Translations under genes and position numbers: made by a program
NCBI RefSeq assembly: GCF_900070325.1
Contig: NZ_LN879430.1
Coordinates: forward strand, 1,357,379-1,421,378
Length of the DNA: 64,000 nt
Source: Herbinix luporum
GTDB lineage: Bacteria > Bacillota > Clostridia > Lachnospirales > Lachnospiraceae
Direction of reading: 5' to 3'
Part shown: positions 26,607 to 35,104 of the stretch, one piece after another
How positions within the stretch are numbered: the stretch's first letter is position 1
Layout of the letters: the number at the start of each line of letters is the position of its first letter
The notes under the pieces: model-generated
Seen by the model: the letters and a program-made list of their open reading frames with translations, nothing else
What the model was told of the DNA's origin: nothing
The model's database searches: none

Positions 26607-28298
26607 TCAAATAATTGCCTCCACATGATCTTTACTCAGATTTTCATAGAAAGGTTTTTCTTCATAAACTTCCCCTTTATGTAAAGTAATCACCTTATCT
26701 GCCATTTCAATAGTTGAATGTCTGTGGGATACAACAATAACTGTACATTCTTTTTTTATTTCCTGTAAAATTTCTGCTACTGCTGCTTCATTATCGGTAT
26801 CCAAGGAAGCTGTAGGCTCATCCAATATCAATATGGATGGCTTTTTAATCAAGGCTCTTGCAATACCAATCCTTTGTATTTCACCACCGGATAAATTAAT
26901 CCTTTCGTTAACAATACTCTCATATCCTTTGGGAAGACTTATAATCTTATCATGGATTTGCAACCTTCTACAGATATTAATAATATCTTTATCAGATACT
27001 TTTTTATCACCACATCTTATATTATCCTTAAGGCTAATATTAAAAAGTTCTACATTTTGAGAAACATATCCAATATTTCTTCTAATATCTTTTAGGCACA
27101 TTTCTTTCATATTTCTGCCACTAAATATTATTTGCCCGGTAAAATTATTGTAAAATCCGGCAATAATTTTTATCAAGCTGCTTTTACCAGACCCAGATGT
27201 CCCTGTAATAGCTGTAATTGTCCTGCTTTTTATCTTCATATTTATATTTTTAAGGGCATAGGAATCCTTCTCATAAGAAAAAGAAATATTATCTAATATA
27301 ATATCTCCCTCTAGTCGCCCTCCTTCTTCTTGGTCTAATTTTTCTGTCTTCATGTTAAGATATTCATATAAACGGTCAAAAATTGGTATGTTTTTTTGAA
27401 TATTGGTTGCATTTTGCAATAGCCCCATAAAGGGGCCAGTAAACATCTGAAAATAAAGACCGATGGCAATAATATCCCCAACAGAGCTTTCACCTTTCAT
27501 AACCGAAATACTACCAATTCCATATATAAGACTCAGAGAAATAATACGTACAATACTTGTTAGGTTGTTTACTAACATTGAAAGTGTTCCGATTTTTATA
27601 TTGTCCTTATAGCATTTTTTCAGCAGTTCATTATAATGACTAATCTTCTCTTCTTCCAACATATATGATTTTAAAGTATCTATAGAATTTATAGTCTGAG
27701 TAATTGCAGTACATTCCATATCATAGTTCTTCTGCAATATCATAGATAAATTTCTAAATCTTCTACTTACTAAATAATAAATAATATAATAAATAATGAA
27801 AAATGTAAGAACAATCACAGTTATTTTTACAGATAGATAAAGCATAGCTGCTATAATCATGATAAGTAAAATAAGATTTTGTAGAAATCCTGTCATAAAA
27901 CTTGACAGAAAACTAGCGGCAGCATTACCATCGTTTAATATTCTAGAAATTATATGTCCTTCATAGGTTTTATCGTAGAAGTTGATTGGAGCATGTACTA
28001 TTTTTGAAAAAACTTGGTTTTTTAAATTTAATGAAATCTTTTCCTTAAGCCTTAAAAAAATCATTCCACATAAATATCCCAGTATAGGCTGCATAGTACA
28101 GACAATCACAAAAACTCCGATGCCAAGATAAAGCTTCTCCATAGAATTTCCCGGTATTACTTCATCTATACAATACTTTGAGACCATGGGACTTGCTATT
28201 TCTGAGATTGCTAGCAAAATAGAAAATATAAGTCCCATAGCTTGCAAGGGTATATAATACTTTAATATGGCAATTACCCTCTTAAAAAAAACACCCAT
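26607..28298 (-). CDS. ABC exporter of the RiPP operon
   Basis: The 563-residue protein joins six membrane helices (about 15-285) to a C-terminal ATPase. Walker A is TGTSGSGKSSLIK, the signature is LSGGEIQRIGIARAL and Walker B is ILILDEPTASLD. It lacks the N-terminal C39 peptidase domain of many peptide exporters, so leader removal would need a separate protease, and one lies immediately upstream. It is the last gene of an operon with two radical SAM enzymes and a cysteine-rich peptide. Export of the mature peptide as a homodimer is the natural inference; a self-protection pump is the alternative. Confidence 0.88.
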   Translation of the reverse strand: MGVFFKRVIAILKYYIPLQAMGLIFSILLAISEIASPMVSKYCIDEVIPGNSMEKLYLGIGVFVIVCTMQPILGYLCGMIFLRLKEKISLNLKNQVFSKIVHAPINFYDKTYEGHIISRILNDGNAAASFLSSFMTGFLQNLILLIMIIAAMLYLSVKITVIVLTFFIIYYIIYYLVSRRFRNLSMILQKNYDMECTAITQTINSIDTLKSYMLEEEKISHYNELLKKCYKDNIKIGTLSMLVNNLTSIVRIISLSLIYGIGSISVMKGESSVGDIIAIGLYFQMFTGPFMGLLQNATNIQKNIPIFDRLYEYLNMKTEKLDQEEGGRLEGDIILDNISFSYEKDSYALKNINMKIKSRTITAITGTSGSGKSSLIKIIAGFYNNFTGQIIFSGRNMKEMCLKDIRRNIGYVSQNVELFNISLKDNIRCGDKKVSDKDIINICRRLQIHDKIISLPKGYESIVNERINLSGGEIQRIGIARALIKKPSILILDEPTASLDTDNEAAVAEILQEIKKECTVIVVSHRHSTIEMADKVITLHKGEVYEEKPFYENLSKDHVEAII

Positions 28299-28357
28299 TT
28301 TACAACCCCTTTTCCTTCAAGAACCTCATCCACTTTATCCAGTTAAAAGTAATCTTA

Positions 28358-29050
28358 CTAACTTAATATAAGCTTATTAAGCCATTTTTCTAAAAAATCA
28401 TCTATAGTAAAGGAGGTATGCTTTATAAATGCCCTGTCAAAGTCCTTCTTTATCCATGTATCATAAACAATATCCTTTACTGTAGCAGCTTGATATATAT
28501 TACAGAAATGATTCCCTATACTTTTAATTATTTCATAAGCCAGACTGCATTTTTCTATTAGCAAATCTTTTTTTAACCATAATTTCAATTTATCAAAAGG
28601 TATAGCAATTATCTCCTTAGACAGCATCTTATCTATCCGTGAATTATTACTGATATAATATGCAATTGCCTCATTAAACCATTTTGGAATTAAGGGTTCA
28701 TTTTTCGTACATTGATATACTCCACAATGAAACATTTCATGATTTAAAATGTCAAGCTGGCGTCTACTTTTAAAAAAGCCAGACAGTAGATGTATCTTTC
28801 CTTCTGCAGAAAATGCTTTCACCCAGTTTTCTAAGGATAGATCCTTCATAATCTGTAATGTGCTTTCCCTGTCATAAATAAAAAGCTCAGGTATTTTATC
28901 CATTGAAACGAATTCTCTTACTTGTATGAAAGAGTATCCTACTATTCTTTTAAAACTCTTATAAATTTCAGTTATATTCTTTAATATGTAATTATCATCT
29001 TTTACAGCAACACTATATATTCGGATATCCATTTTATCTATATCATTCAT
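28358..29050 (-). CDS. Gluzincin-type zinc metalloprotease, candidate leader peptidase
   Basis: The 230-residue protein has no signal peptide. It carries HEMFH at residues 104-108 and a glutamate at 127 in WFNEAIAYY, that is HExxH-x18-E, the exact zinc-binding spacing of gluzincins (peptidase MA clan). I do not recognise a closer family. It overlaps the preceding gene by 4 bases (ATGA) and precedes the exporter, so it belongs to the radical SAM peptide operon. The likely job is cleavage of the leader from the modified precursor in the cytoplasm, which fits the lack of a peptidase domain in the exporter. This role is inferred from motif and position. Confidence 0.7.
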   Translation of the reverse strand: MNDIDKMDIRIYSVAVKDDNYILKNITEIYKSFKRIVGYSFIQVREFVSMDKIPELFIYDRESTLQIMKDLSLENWVKAFSAEGKIHLLSGFFKSRRQLDILNHEMFHCGVYQCTKNEPLIPKWFNEAIAYYISNNSRIDKMLSKEIIAIPFDKLKLWLKKDLLIEKCSLAYEIIKSIGNHFCNIYQAATVKDIVYDTWIKKDFDRAFIKHTSFTIDDFLEKWLNKLILS

Positions 29051-29727
29051 CCCGATACAAATACCTTTCCCAGTGTTCTTAAATTATAATAATCTCTCAT
29101 CTCTTTAAACCCCATTAATTTTGCAAATTTATCTACTGCTTTAGACTCAAGTCTGGTTACGCCTATATTACCTATTAGCTCCTCAGGAATAATATTGTTG
29201 ATATTTATGAAATCATAGGACATTATTTTGTGGTTCATCCTAAAGTTTCCTGTGCTTTCAAAAAATACGAAGGGCTGTAGTTTAAGAACTTCCTTCACTA
29301 TCTTTATCAATCCATTTATCATAAAATATTTAATCTTAACATTTTTAGTATCACTAGTAAGGCTATATCCCATGGTCATTGCCATATCATAATTTTTTGG
29401 CATTATATTTTTTAATGTTACTTTTTTTAAGATACCTTTCTCATTATCCCTTTTCCAAAATTGAATATTATCATAATCTCCAAGAAAGAAGATAAAAGAA
29501 ATTCCTCCATAAAATAATCCAGTGTCATTATCAACTGCAAGTACTGCAATATATCTATTTTCTATATTACTATTATCCATCCTAATATCCTTGATTTGAT
29601 CATAATATGGCAAAAGCTCTTCTTTCTTATTTCCTATAATAAGTCTAAAAGGAAGCTGTCCCTCTTTGGTCATAGACTGCAAAATTTCCCTTATTATTCT
29701 CTCCATGTTATCAACCTTCCTAGTCAT
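29047..29727 (-). CDS. RiPP-operon protein of unknown function
   Basis: I do not recognise this protein of about 226 residues. It is cytoplasmic, of mixed alpha/beta type, with a strand pair around RYIAVLAVDNDTGLFYGGIS and a C-terminal segment DKFAKLMGFKEMRDYYNLRT that looks faintly like the end of GNAT acetyltransferases; I would not assign the family. GAGGGTG 7 bases before the ATG at 29727 supports that start over the one at 29748. It lies between a radical SAM enzyme and the protease with overlaps at both ends, so it is a true part of the operon. It might acylate, bind or escort the peptide. Confidence 0.65.
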   Translation of the reverse strand: MTRKVDNMERIIREILQSMTKEGQLPFRLIIGNKKEELLPYYDQIKDIRMDNSNIENRYIAVLAVDNDTGLFYGGISFIFFLGDYDNIQFWKRDNEKGILKKVTLKNIMPKNYDMAMTMGYSLTSDTKNVKIKYFMINGLIKIVKEVLKLQPFVFFESTGNFRMNHKIMSYDFININNIIPEELIGNIGVTRLESKAVDKFAKLMGFKEMRDYYNLRTLGKVFVSG

Positions 29728-29732
29728 GGCAA

Positions 29733-31028
29733 TCACCCTCTTTCCCAATTATCTATGGTCTCTCTTATTTCTTCATCTAGTAATGAGTATATATAGAGGG
29801 AGTTTTTAATAACTTCTTTATTAAAGAAACATTCTAGATTATTAATATCCCTTGTATTGTTATTTTCTGTATAAGCTGCATGATAACAAAGTCCTCCACA
29901 TAAACTGGCTGCCCAACAATTACTGCAACTGTTATTCCTGTTAACAATAGAATGATTTATAACAAAATCCTCTACTCGCTTCTTATCTAACCCATTAGCA
30001 AAATTTCCAAAAGTATACTCATCTAGATTATTAAATCTATGGCACAAATAAAAATCACCTTTAGCTGATAAAGTATAACTTCCTTTGAGAGAAGAACAGG
30101 GATGATAACTTTTTAATCCTTTATGTATTTTCTTTAAGGAATTAGCGTAGTTTGTAAAAGGAATCAGTTCCTTATTTGATAGTTTCTTGAAAGTGTAGTC
30201 AGCCATTTCTCTTAATCTAATTGAAAGTGTTTCCTTTTCAGCCTCAAAGTCAAACTTATTATCCTTTGTAGATACTACGGCTATAGTAACGCTGCTAAAA
30301 CCTTTTTCTATTAATTCTTCATATAATTCTATTAAATCCGTATTAAGATCTGTTATTGTAACTCTGGCTGGAACTCTCATATATTTACTGATTTCTTGGA
30401 CATTTTTTATTATGGTATCATAGGAACCCTTACCATTTATGAATTTACGGGTTTTATCATGTACTTCCTTTTTACCGTCAATACTAATCATCAGTCCTAT
30501 TTGCTTTTCTAATATAAAATCAATTATTTCATCTCTAAAAACAGTACCATTGGTGGTTAAAGAATATGTAAACTTAGTGGAGTATTTTTCTTCTAAATTC
30601 TCTAATAAGGAAACAGACTCCTTAATAAAGGAAAAGTTCAGCAAGGGTTCTCCCCCAAAAAAGAATATATTAACATATTCTCCATATTTCATATTTTGCA
30701 ACATATATTCTACTGTTTCTATAAATAATCCTACATTCATATTTTCGCTGAATGTAAAATTATTTTCCTTATGATAACAGTAACTACATGATAAATTACA
30801 AAAGTTTGTACAAAAAACTGTAATTGAACTTAAAAAACTTTCATAAGGCATTTGTTTATTTTTAGAAGTATTACCATAAATATAATTCTTAAGCTCATTA
30901 TCTTCCTTATTATTAAAAAGGAAGTCCCTGATACGACTATTATTTTCGATTAACAGGCCTGTATACCCGGAATATATATATTGATTTTTATCACTTTCAA
31001 AACTATATATTTTTGATAATTGTTCCAT
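29733..31028 (-). CDS. Radical SAM/SPASM peptide maturase (second enzyme)
   Basis: The 431-residue enzyme has about 70 N-terminal residues that may form a peptide-binding region, then the SAM-cluster motif C77-x3-C81-x2-C84 (CNLSCSYC), a TIM-barrel core (FFFGGEPLLNFSF, MISIDGKKEVHD) and a C-terminal SPASM domain with clustered cysteines (HPCSSL, YLCHRF, NSCSNCWAASLCGGLC, LECFF) for two further 4Fe-4S clusters. Enzymes of this type install thioether or carbon-carbon links in ribosomal peptides. It is the third gene of the operon, 157 bases after the precursor gene. The cysteine-rich precursor suggests thioether formation, which is inference. Confidence 0.9.
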   Translation of the reverse strand: MEQLSKIYSFESDKNQYIYSGYTGLLIENNSRIRDFLFNNKEDNELKNYIYGNTSKNKQMPYESFLSSITVFCTNFCNLSCSYCYHKENNFTFSENMNVGLFIETVEYMLQNMKYGEYVNIFFFGGEPLLNFSFIKESVSLLENLEEKYSTKFTYSLTTNGTVFRDEIIDFILEKQIGLMISIDGKKEVHDKTRKFINGKGSYDTIIKNVQEISKYMRVPARVTITDLNTDLIELYEELIEKGFSSVTIAVVSTKDNKFDFEAEKETLSIRLREMADYTFKKLSNKELIPFTNYANSLKKIHKGLKSYHPCSSLKGSYTLSAKGDFYLCHRFNNLDEYTFGNFANGLDKKRVEDFVINHSIVNRNNSCSNCWAASLCGGLCYHAAYTENNNTRDINNLECFFNKEVIKNSLYIYSLLDEEIRETIDNWERG

Positions 31029-31185
31029 TTTATCCTCCTATAAAATTTTCTTATATTAAATTAATAAATACTAATTTGCAAATCTATATAATAAAGCGGT
31101 AATATAATTCATTTTAGGATTTAAGGTATGTAAATATTACAGCATTATTTATTATTTATATCTTAATTTATTATCCTAATTCATA

Positions 31186-31392
31186 TTAAAAGCTCTTTGA
31201 CCATCCCAACTTCCAACCTACATCACTAGACCCACAGAAGGGAATTTCACACTCTATAGGACAGAAATCGTTTACACTGCACGGAAAAATCATATCCGGA
31301 CATGGCTGCTCATAACATTTATCACAGCTCATGATTTCATTATTCAAGCTTTCTTTAAGCGCCTTCTTATTTAATATAATAATATTTTCCAT
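31186..31392 (-). CDS. Cysteine-rich RiPP precursor peptide, 68 aa
   Basis: The short gene has a clear AAAGGAGG site 6 bases before its ATG. Residues 1-22 look like a leader, with a basic amphipathic stretch (ILNKKALKESLNNE) reminiscent of the SCIFF leader. Residues 23-68 hold seven cysteines (23, 26, 31, 38, 44, 48, 53), several in CP or PC pairs, and a tail with no cysteine but two tryptophans (GWKLGWSKSF). It lies between two radical SAM/SPASM genes, exactly where a substrate would be. Seven cysteines in a clostridial peptide recall the Clo7bot-type family, but I cannot confirm membership. The spacing does not match SCIFF. Confidence 0.75.
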   Translation of the reverse strand: MENIIILNKKALKESLNNEIMSCDKCYEQPCPDMIFPCSVNDFCPIECEIPFCGSSDVGWKLGWSKSF

Positions 31393-31418
31393 AAAAGGCC
31401 TCCTTTCAAATTGTGAAC

Positions 31419-32579
31419 TTATATTACCGCTTTATTTACCTTATCAAATATTTTTACAACATATGGATTTGCTTTATAAACTACATTTTCTTCTTTCTTT
31501 TTAAAATCAGAAAGGATTAAACTATTGATATGAGTAAAAATTTTATTTAATTCTAGACAATATACTGATTCATTTTTTTCTGGGCTAATATTTAATGGAC
31601 ACCCACCACTACATAGGCTGTACCATTTGCAGAATTTGCATTTACTAATTCTGTTACTTTCATACTTGGCAGCCATCCTCCTTATCCTGCTTTTTTCCAT
31701 AAAGTCTGATATTTCATTTTCCATAATATTACCCAGAGTAACATGTGTATAGTTATCACAAGGGGAAACATCTCCTTTTATGTCAATAGAAATTAGATGA
31801 ATGTTCTTAATACACTCTGGTACCATCCAGCAAACACCTTGTCCATATTCTCCGGCAATAGCGGAAATTAAGGCTGAAAAATCCCTTACATCAAAGTTTA
31901 CCTCTTTATCAAAATACCATTTTTCAAAAAGTGAAATATACAATTTAGACAAATTCTCTACTTTAAGAGGCATATACTCTTTATTATATTGGGGAATAAT
32001 AAAATCTAGACATGCCATGTTCTTTAAAGATCTAAAGAAATTATACACTTCATCTACTTGTTCATATGTTTTGTCATTTAATACTGACAGTACCCCATAT
32101 TTAATGTCATATGTATCAAGAAGTAAGATATTGCTCATTATTTTTTCAAAGGATCCCCTACCATCTGCAGTTATTCTGTAACTATCATGAACAACTTCCG
32201 GCCCATCAATTGAAATTCCTAAGTTGATTTCTATCCCATCTTTATTATGATTAGAAATAAACTTAAGAAACTCTTCATTAATCAAGGTTCCGTTAGTCTG
32301 AATGGCATATATCACTTTTTTATTGTTGAAATATTCTTTGTGTAAACTAATTATTGTATTAAAATAGTCTAAATTCTGAGTTAAGGGTTCACCACCATGT
32401 AAACAAATATGTAGTTTTTCATAAGAGCTCTTGGATAGTTTCTTAAATACTTCTGATAATATTTCTTTGCTCATGCTACCTCTTTTGATATCCATCATTT
32501 TACTATAATAGCAATAATCACATTTTAAATTACATTGATGTGTTATATTTAAAACTATCTGCAAACTTTTTAATTTCAT
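31419..32579 (-). CDS. Radical SAM/SPASM peptide maturase (first enzyme)
   Basis: The protein of about 386 residues begins directly with the radical SAM core: C16-x3-C20-x2-C23 (CNLKCDYC), LHICLHGGEPLTQ and GISIDGPEVVHDSY. A SPASM domain with cysteines (SPCDNY, CKFCKWYSLCSGGC, YCLEL) ends the protein. I choose the ATG at 32579, since GGAGGAA lies about 8 bases upstream and inside any longer reading. It is the first gene of the operon and lies 26 bases before the precursor gene. It lacks the N-terminal extension of the second enzyme, so the two may act on different residues or in sequence. The core also resembles anaerobic sulfatase-maturase-like enzymes. Confidence 0.9.
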   Translation of the reverse strand: MKLKSLQIVLNITHQCNLKCDYCYYSKMMDIKRGSMSKEILSEVFKKLSKSSYEKLHICLHGGEPLTQNLDYFNTIISLHKEYFNNKKVIYAIQTNGTLINEEFLKFISNHNKDGIEINLGISIDGPEVVHDSYRITADGRGSFEKIMSNILLLDTYDIKYGVLSVLNDKTYEQVDEVYNFFRSLKNMACLDFIIPQYNKEYMPLKVENLSKLYISLFEKWYFDKEVNFDVRDFSALISAIAGEYGQGVCWMVPECIKNIHLISIDIKGDVSPCDNYTHVTLGNIMENEISDFMEKSRIRRMAAKYESNRISKCKFCKWYSLCSGGCPLNISPEKNESVYCLELNKIFTHINSLILSDFKKKEENVVYKANPYVVKIFDKVNKAVI

Positions 32580-32637
32580 CACAAATTCCTCCATTAGGTT
32601 TTTTGGTTTTCTATTTTAAATTTCAATTTTGATTTGT

Positions 32638-32703
32638 ATTTTACATTATTTTACATCTAATGTAAATACCTGTTTGTTGTAAATTTTGTAAATTTTGTAA
32701 ATT
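32638..32703 (-). promoter_or_regulatory. RiPP operon promoter with three tandem 9-bp repeats
   Basis: On the minus strand TTTACA (32661-32666) and TAAAAT (32638-32643) are 17 bases apart. Just upstream, 32677-32703 is three perfect copies of TTGTAAATT (plus strand) in tandem. An inverted repeat (GTATTTTACATTA at 32636-32648, TAATGTAAATAC at 32658-32669) overlaps the promoter itself. Direct repeats ending about 10 bases before the -35 element are where an activator would bind. Confidence 0.6.
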
Positions 32704-32755
32704 TTTACATTTTTATTATTTATCGTCTCAAAGATTCCTATTTCTACATAAAATA

Positions 32756-32790
32756 AGCTCCATATGTTTCTTATATAAACATATGGAGCT
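32756..32790 (-). terminator. Terminator of the exopolysaccharide operon
   Basis: A 14-bp perfect stem (AGCTCCATATGTTT and complement) lies 8 bases past the capG stop codon. A-rich and moderately T-rich tracts flank it. Confidence 0.75.
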
Positions 32791-32797
32791 ATCTAAT

Positions 32798-33925
32798 TTA
32801 ATCTTTATTCCAAACTACTCTATTTACATAATCTGTGTAAGAAATAATAATACGCAAAACTTTTTCTGAAACATTTGGAACCATATAATCTGTTACTTTT
32901 TTTATGGTATCAGTTTTTTGTCTTTCTAATATCTCTAATCCTTCCAATACCCTATCTTTATTATATCCAACCATCATTACTGCTGCCTCTTCCATAGCTT
33001 CCGGCCGTTCATGGGCTTGCCTTATGTTTAAAGCCCTAAGACCTAAAATAGAGCTTTCTTCACTAATAGTGCCACTATCACTTAATACAGCTTTTGCATT
33101 TATCTGAAGCTGCACATAATCTGTAAAGCTAAAGGGTTTTAATAATTGTATATTCTTTGAAAATTCTGTTTCTTCATTTTTTATTCTATTAAAAGTTCTT
33201 GGATGGGTACTGACTATGACCGGAAGATTATATGTCTTAGCTATAAGATTTAATAATTCAACAAATCTATAAAAATTAACATCTGAATCAATATTTTCTT
33301 CCCTATGGGAAGAAACCAAAAAGTATTGCTCTGGTTTTAGGTTGTTTTTCTCCAAAACTTTTGAAGCTAAGATTTTATCCATATTATCATGTATAACCTC
33401 ATAAAGAGGACTTCCAATTTTAATAATTCTATCTGCACTAATTCCTTCGTTAATTAGATATTCTCTGGCTATACTGCTATAAGGTAAATTAATATCTGAC
33501 AGATGATCTACAATCTTTCGGTTAATTTCTTCAGGAACCCTTTGATCAAAACATCTATTACCGGCTTCCATATGAAATATGGGGATATGTTTCTTCTTTG
33601 CTGCTATTGCAGATAGACAACTATTTGTATCACCTAATATTAAAAATGCATCGGGCCTAACTTCATCAAGAATTGGTTCTATTTTTAATATAATATTACC
33701 TATGGTCTCTATTGACGATCCTGTAGCTGCGTTTAAATAATAATCCGGTTTCTTCAATTGCAGATCATTAAAAAATATATCGTTTAATTCATAATCATAA
33801 TTTTGTCCGGTATGAACCAGGTAGTGTTCAACAGCTGTAGTATTTTCCAGTTTCTTTATTACTGATGATAACCTGATTATTTCTGGACGGGTACCTACAA
33901 CTGTCATAACCTTTATTGCCTTCAT
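32798..33925 (-). CDS. capG: UDP-N-acetylglucosamine 2-epimerase, CapG type
   Basis: The 375-residue non-hydrolysing UDP-sugar 2-epimerase has the GT-B-like fold with VGTRPEIIRLSSV at the N-terminus, LGDTNSCLSAIAAKKKHIPI, HMEAGNRCFDQRVPEEINRK and SDSGTISEESSILG. WecB, MnaA and CapG share this fold. CapE and CapF homologues directly upstream make CapG the likely function: C2 epimerisation giving UDP-N-acetyl-L-fucosamine. It is the last gene of the operon and is followed by a terminator. The reaction is cytoplasmic. Confidence 0.88.
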   Translation of the reverse strand: MKAIKVMTVVGTRPEIIRLSSVIKKLENTTAVEHYLVHTGQNYDYELNDIFFNDLQLKKPDYYLNAATGSSIETIGNIILKIEPILDEVRPDAFLILGDTNSCLSAIAAKKKHIPIFHMEAGNRCFDQRVPEEINRKIVDHLSDINLPYSSIAREYLINEGISADRIIKIGSPLYEVIHDNMDKILASKVLEKNNLKPEQYFLVSSHREENIDSDVNFYRFVELLNLIAKTYNLPVIVSTHPRTFNRIKNEETEFSKNIQLLKPFSFTDYVQLQINAKAVLSDSGTISEESSILGLRALNIRQAHERPEAMEEAAVMMVGYNKDRVLEGLEILERQKTDTIKKVTDYMVPNVSEKVLRIIISYTDYVNRVVWNKD

Positions 33926-33997
33926 GCCTTCTCCTTTAATATGTTAATTACTTTAATATGTCAATATCCCAATTATATAATTTTTTTACCGATTCAT

Positions 33998-35104
33998 TTA
34001 TACTTTTAGCATATAAGTATCCGGTTTATTTTTATCAAAAACTTCATTACACCATATAAGTACAACTAAATCCGTATCTCCAATGTTCTCTATACTATGG
34101 GCATATCCAGCCGGAACATTTATCACCTCTAAAGTCTCAGATGACAACTGATATTCTAAAAGCCGACCTGATATTATATGTTTTAGGCGAATTACTCCTC
34201 TTCCGCTTACCACTAGGAATTTTTCCAGCTTTGTATGATGATAGTGATTTCCTTTTGTAATTCCAGGCTTTATAACATTTACAGATATTTGCCCATTATT
34301 ATTAGATTTTAAAAACTCTGTAAATGATCCCCTGTCATCACAATGCATTGTAAGCCTATAGCTTAATCTATCCTCCGGTAAATAACTAAGATAAGTACTA
34401 TATAACTTCTTGGTAAACTCATCTGATAAGTCCGGTATATAGCCCTTTAGGTTGAATTCATAAAAGCTATATAATAAATCGGCTATCTTTTTTAATGAAA
34501 CTTGATAGATTGGTTCCACTTCATAATAATTTTTATCCGTATTAGTAGATTGTAGCAAGCTTATTAATTCATCAATAAGATCATCTATATATACTAGATT
34601 TAGTATTTTTTCAGGTTCATCTATGGTAATGGGAAGCTTTCTAGCAATATTGTGACAGAAGGTTGCAACTACACTATTATAATTAGGTTTACACCACTTA
34701 CCAAAAACATTGGGAAGTCGATAAATAAAAATCTTTGCCCTGTTTATACCGGAGTAGGTTAGAATAAGGTTTTCTGCTGCCTTTTTGCTTTTTCCATAAC
34801 TATTGTCATATGCCACTTGGATAGATGAAGCTAACATAAGGGGACATCCTTCATTATATTTACTTAAAAGATTTATTAGCTTTACAGTAAATCCATAATT
34901 TCCTTTCATAAAATCTTCTTCATTATCGGTTCGATTAATCCCTGCCAAATGATATACGAAATCTGCTTTTTTACAATATACTTCAAGGGTTTTACTATCT
35001 GTATCTTTATCACATTCAAATATAAGAATGTCTTTTTCTTCTTTCAATCTCCTTATTAGATTCTTTCCGATAAAGCCCTTAGAACCGGTGACTAATATTT
35101 TCAT
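33998..35104 (-). CDS. capF: CapF-type bifunctional reductase/cupin epimerase
   Basis: The protein of about 368 residues has an N-terminal short-chain dehydrogenase domain (TGSKGFIGKNL for NADPH, YGKSKKAAE as the active-site Tyr-x3-Lys) and a C-terminal cupin with the metal motif GNHYHHTKLEKF and VPAGYAHSIEN. This is the CapF architecture, which converts the CapE product to the UDP-deoxy-L-talose intermediate for UDP-L-FucNAc. The ATG at 35104 overlaps the capE stop by 4 bases; a GTG at 35113 is possible. CapE, CapF and CapG together make the assignment firm. Confidence 0.9.
   Translation of the reverse strand: MKILVTGSKGFIGKNLIRRLKEEKDILIFECDKDTDSKTLEVYCKKADFVYHLAGINRTDNEEDFMKGNYGFTVKLINLLSKYNEGCPLMLASSIQVAYDNSYGKSKKAAENLILTYSGINRAKIFIYRLPNVFGKWCKPNYNSVVATFCHNIARKLPITIDEPEKILNLVYIDDLIDELISLLQSTNTDKNYYEVEPIYQVSLKKIADLLYSFYEFNLKGYIPDLSDEFTKKLYSTYLSYLPEDRLSYRLTMHCDDRGSFTEFLKSNNNGQISVNVIKPGITKGNHYHHTKLEKFLVVSGRGVIRLKHIISGRLLEYQLSSETLEVINVPAGYAHSIENIGDTDLVVLIWCNEVFDKNKPDTYMLKV

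Noticed and set aside
31190..31220. Streptide-like Lys-Trp crosslink in the WKLGW tail
   Set aside because: Too speculative: one W-K-L-G-W motif does not show such chemistry, and the enzymes were not matched to that group.
31186..31392. Identifying the peptide as SCIFF
   Set aside because: The leader is faintly similar, but SCIFF has six cysteines in a different spacing and a single maturase; the pattern here has seven.
32677..32703. CRISPR-like repeat
   Set aside because: Nine-base tandem copies without spacers; this is an operator-type repeat.
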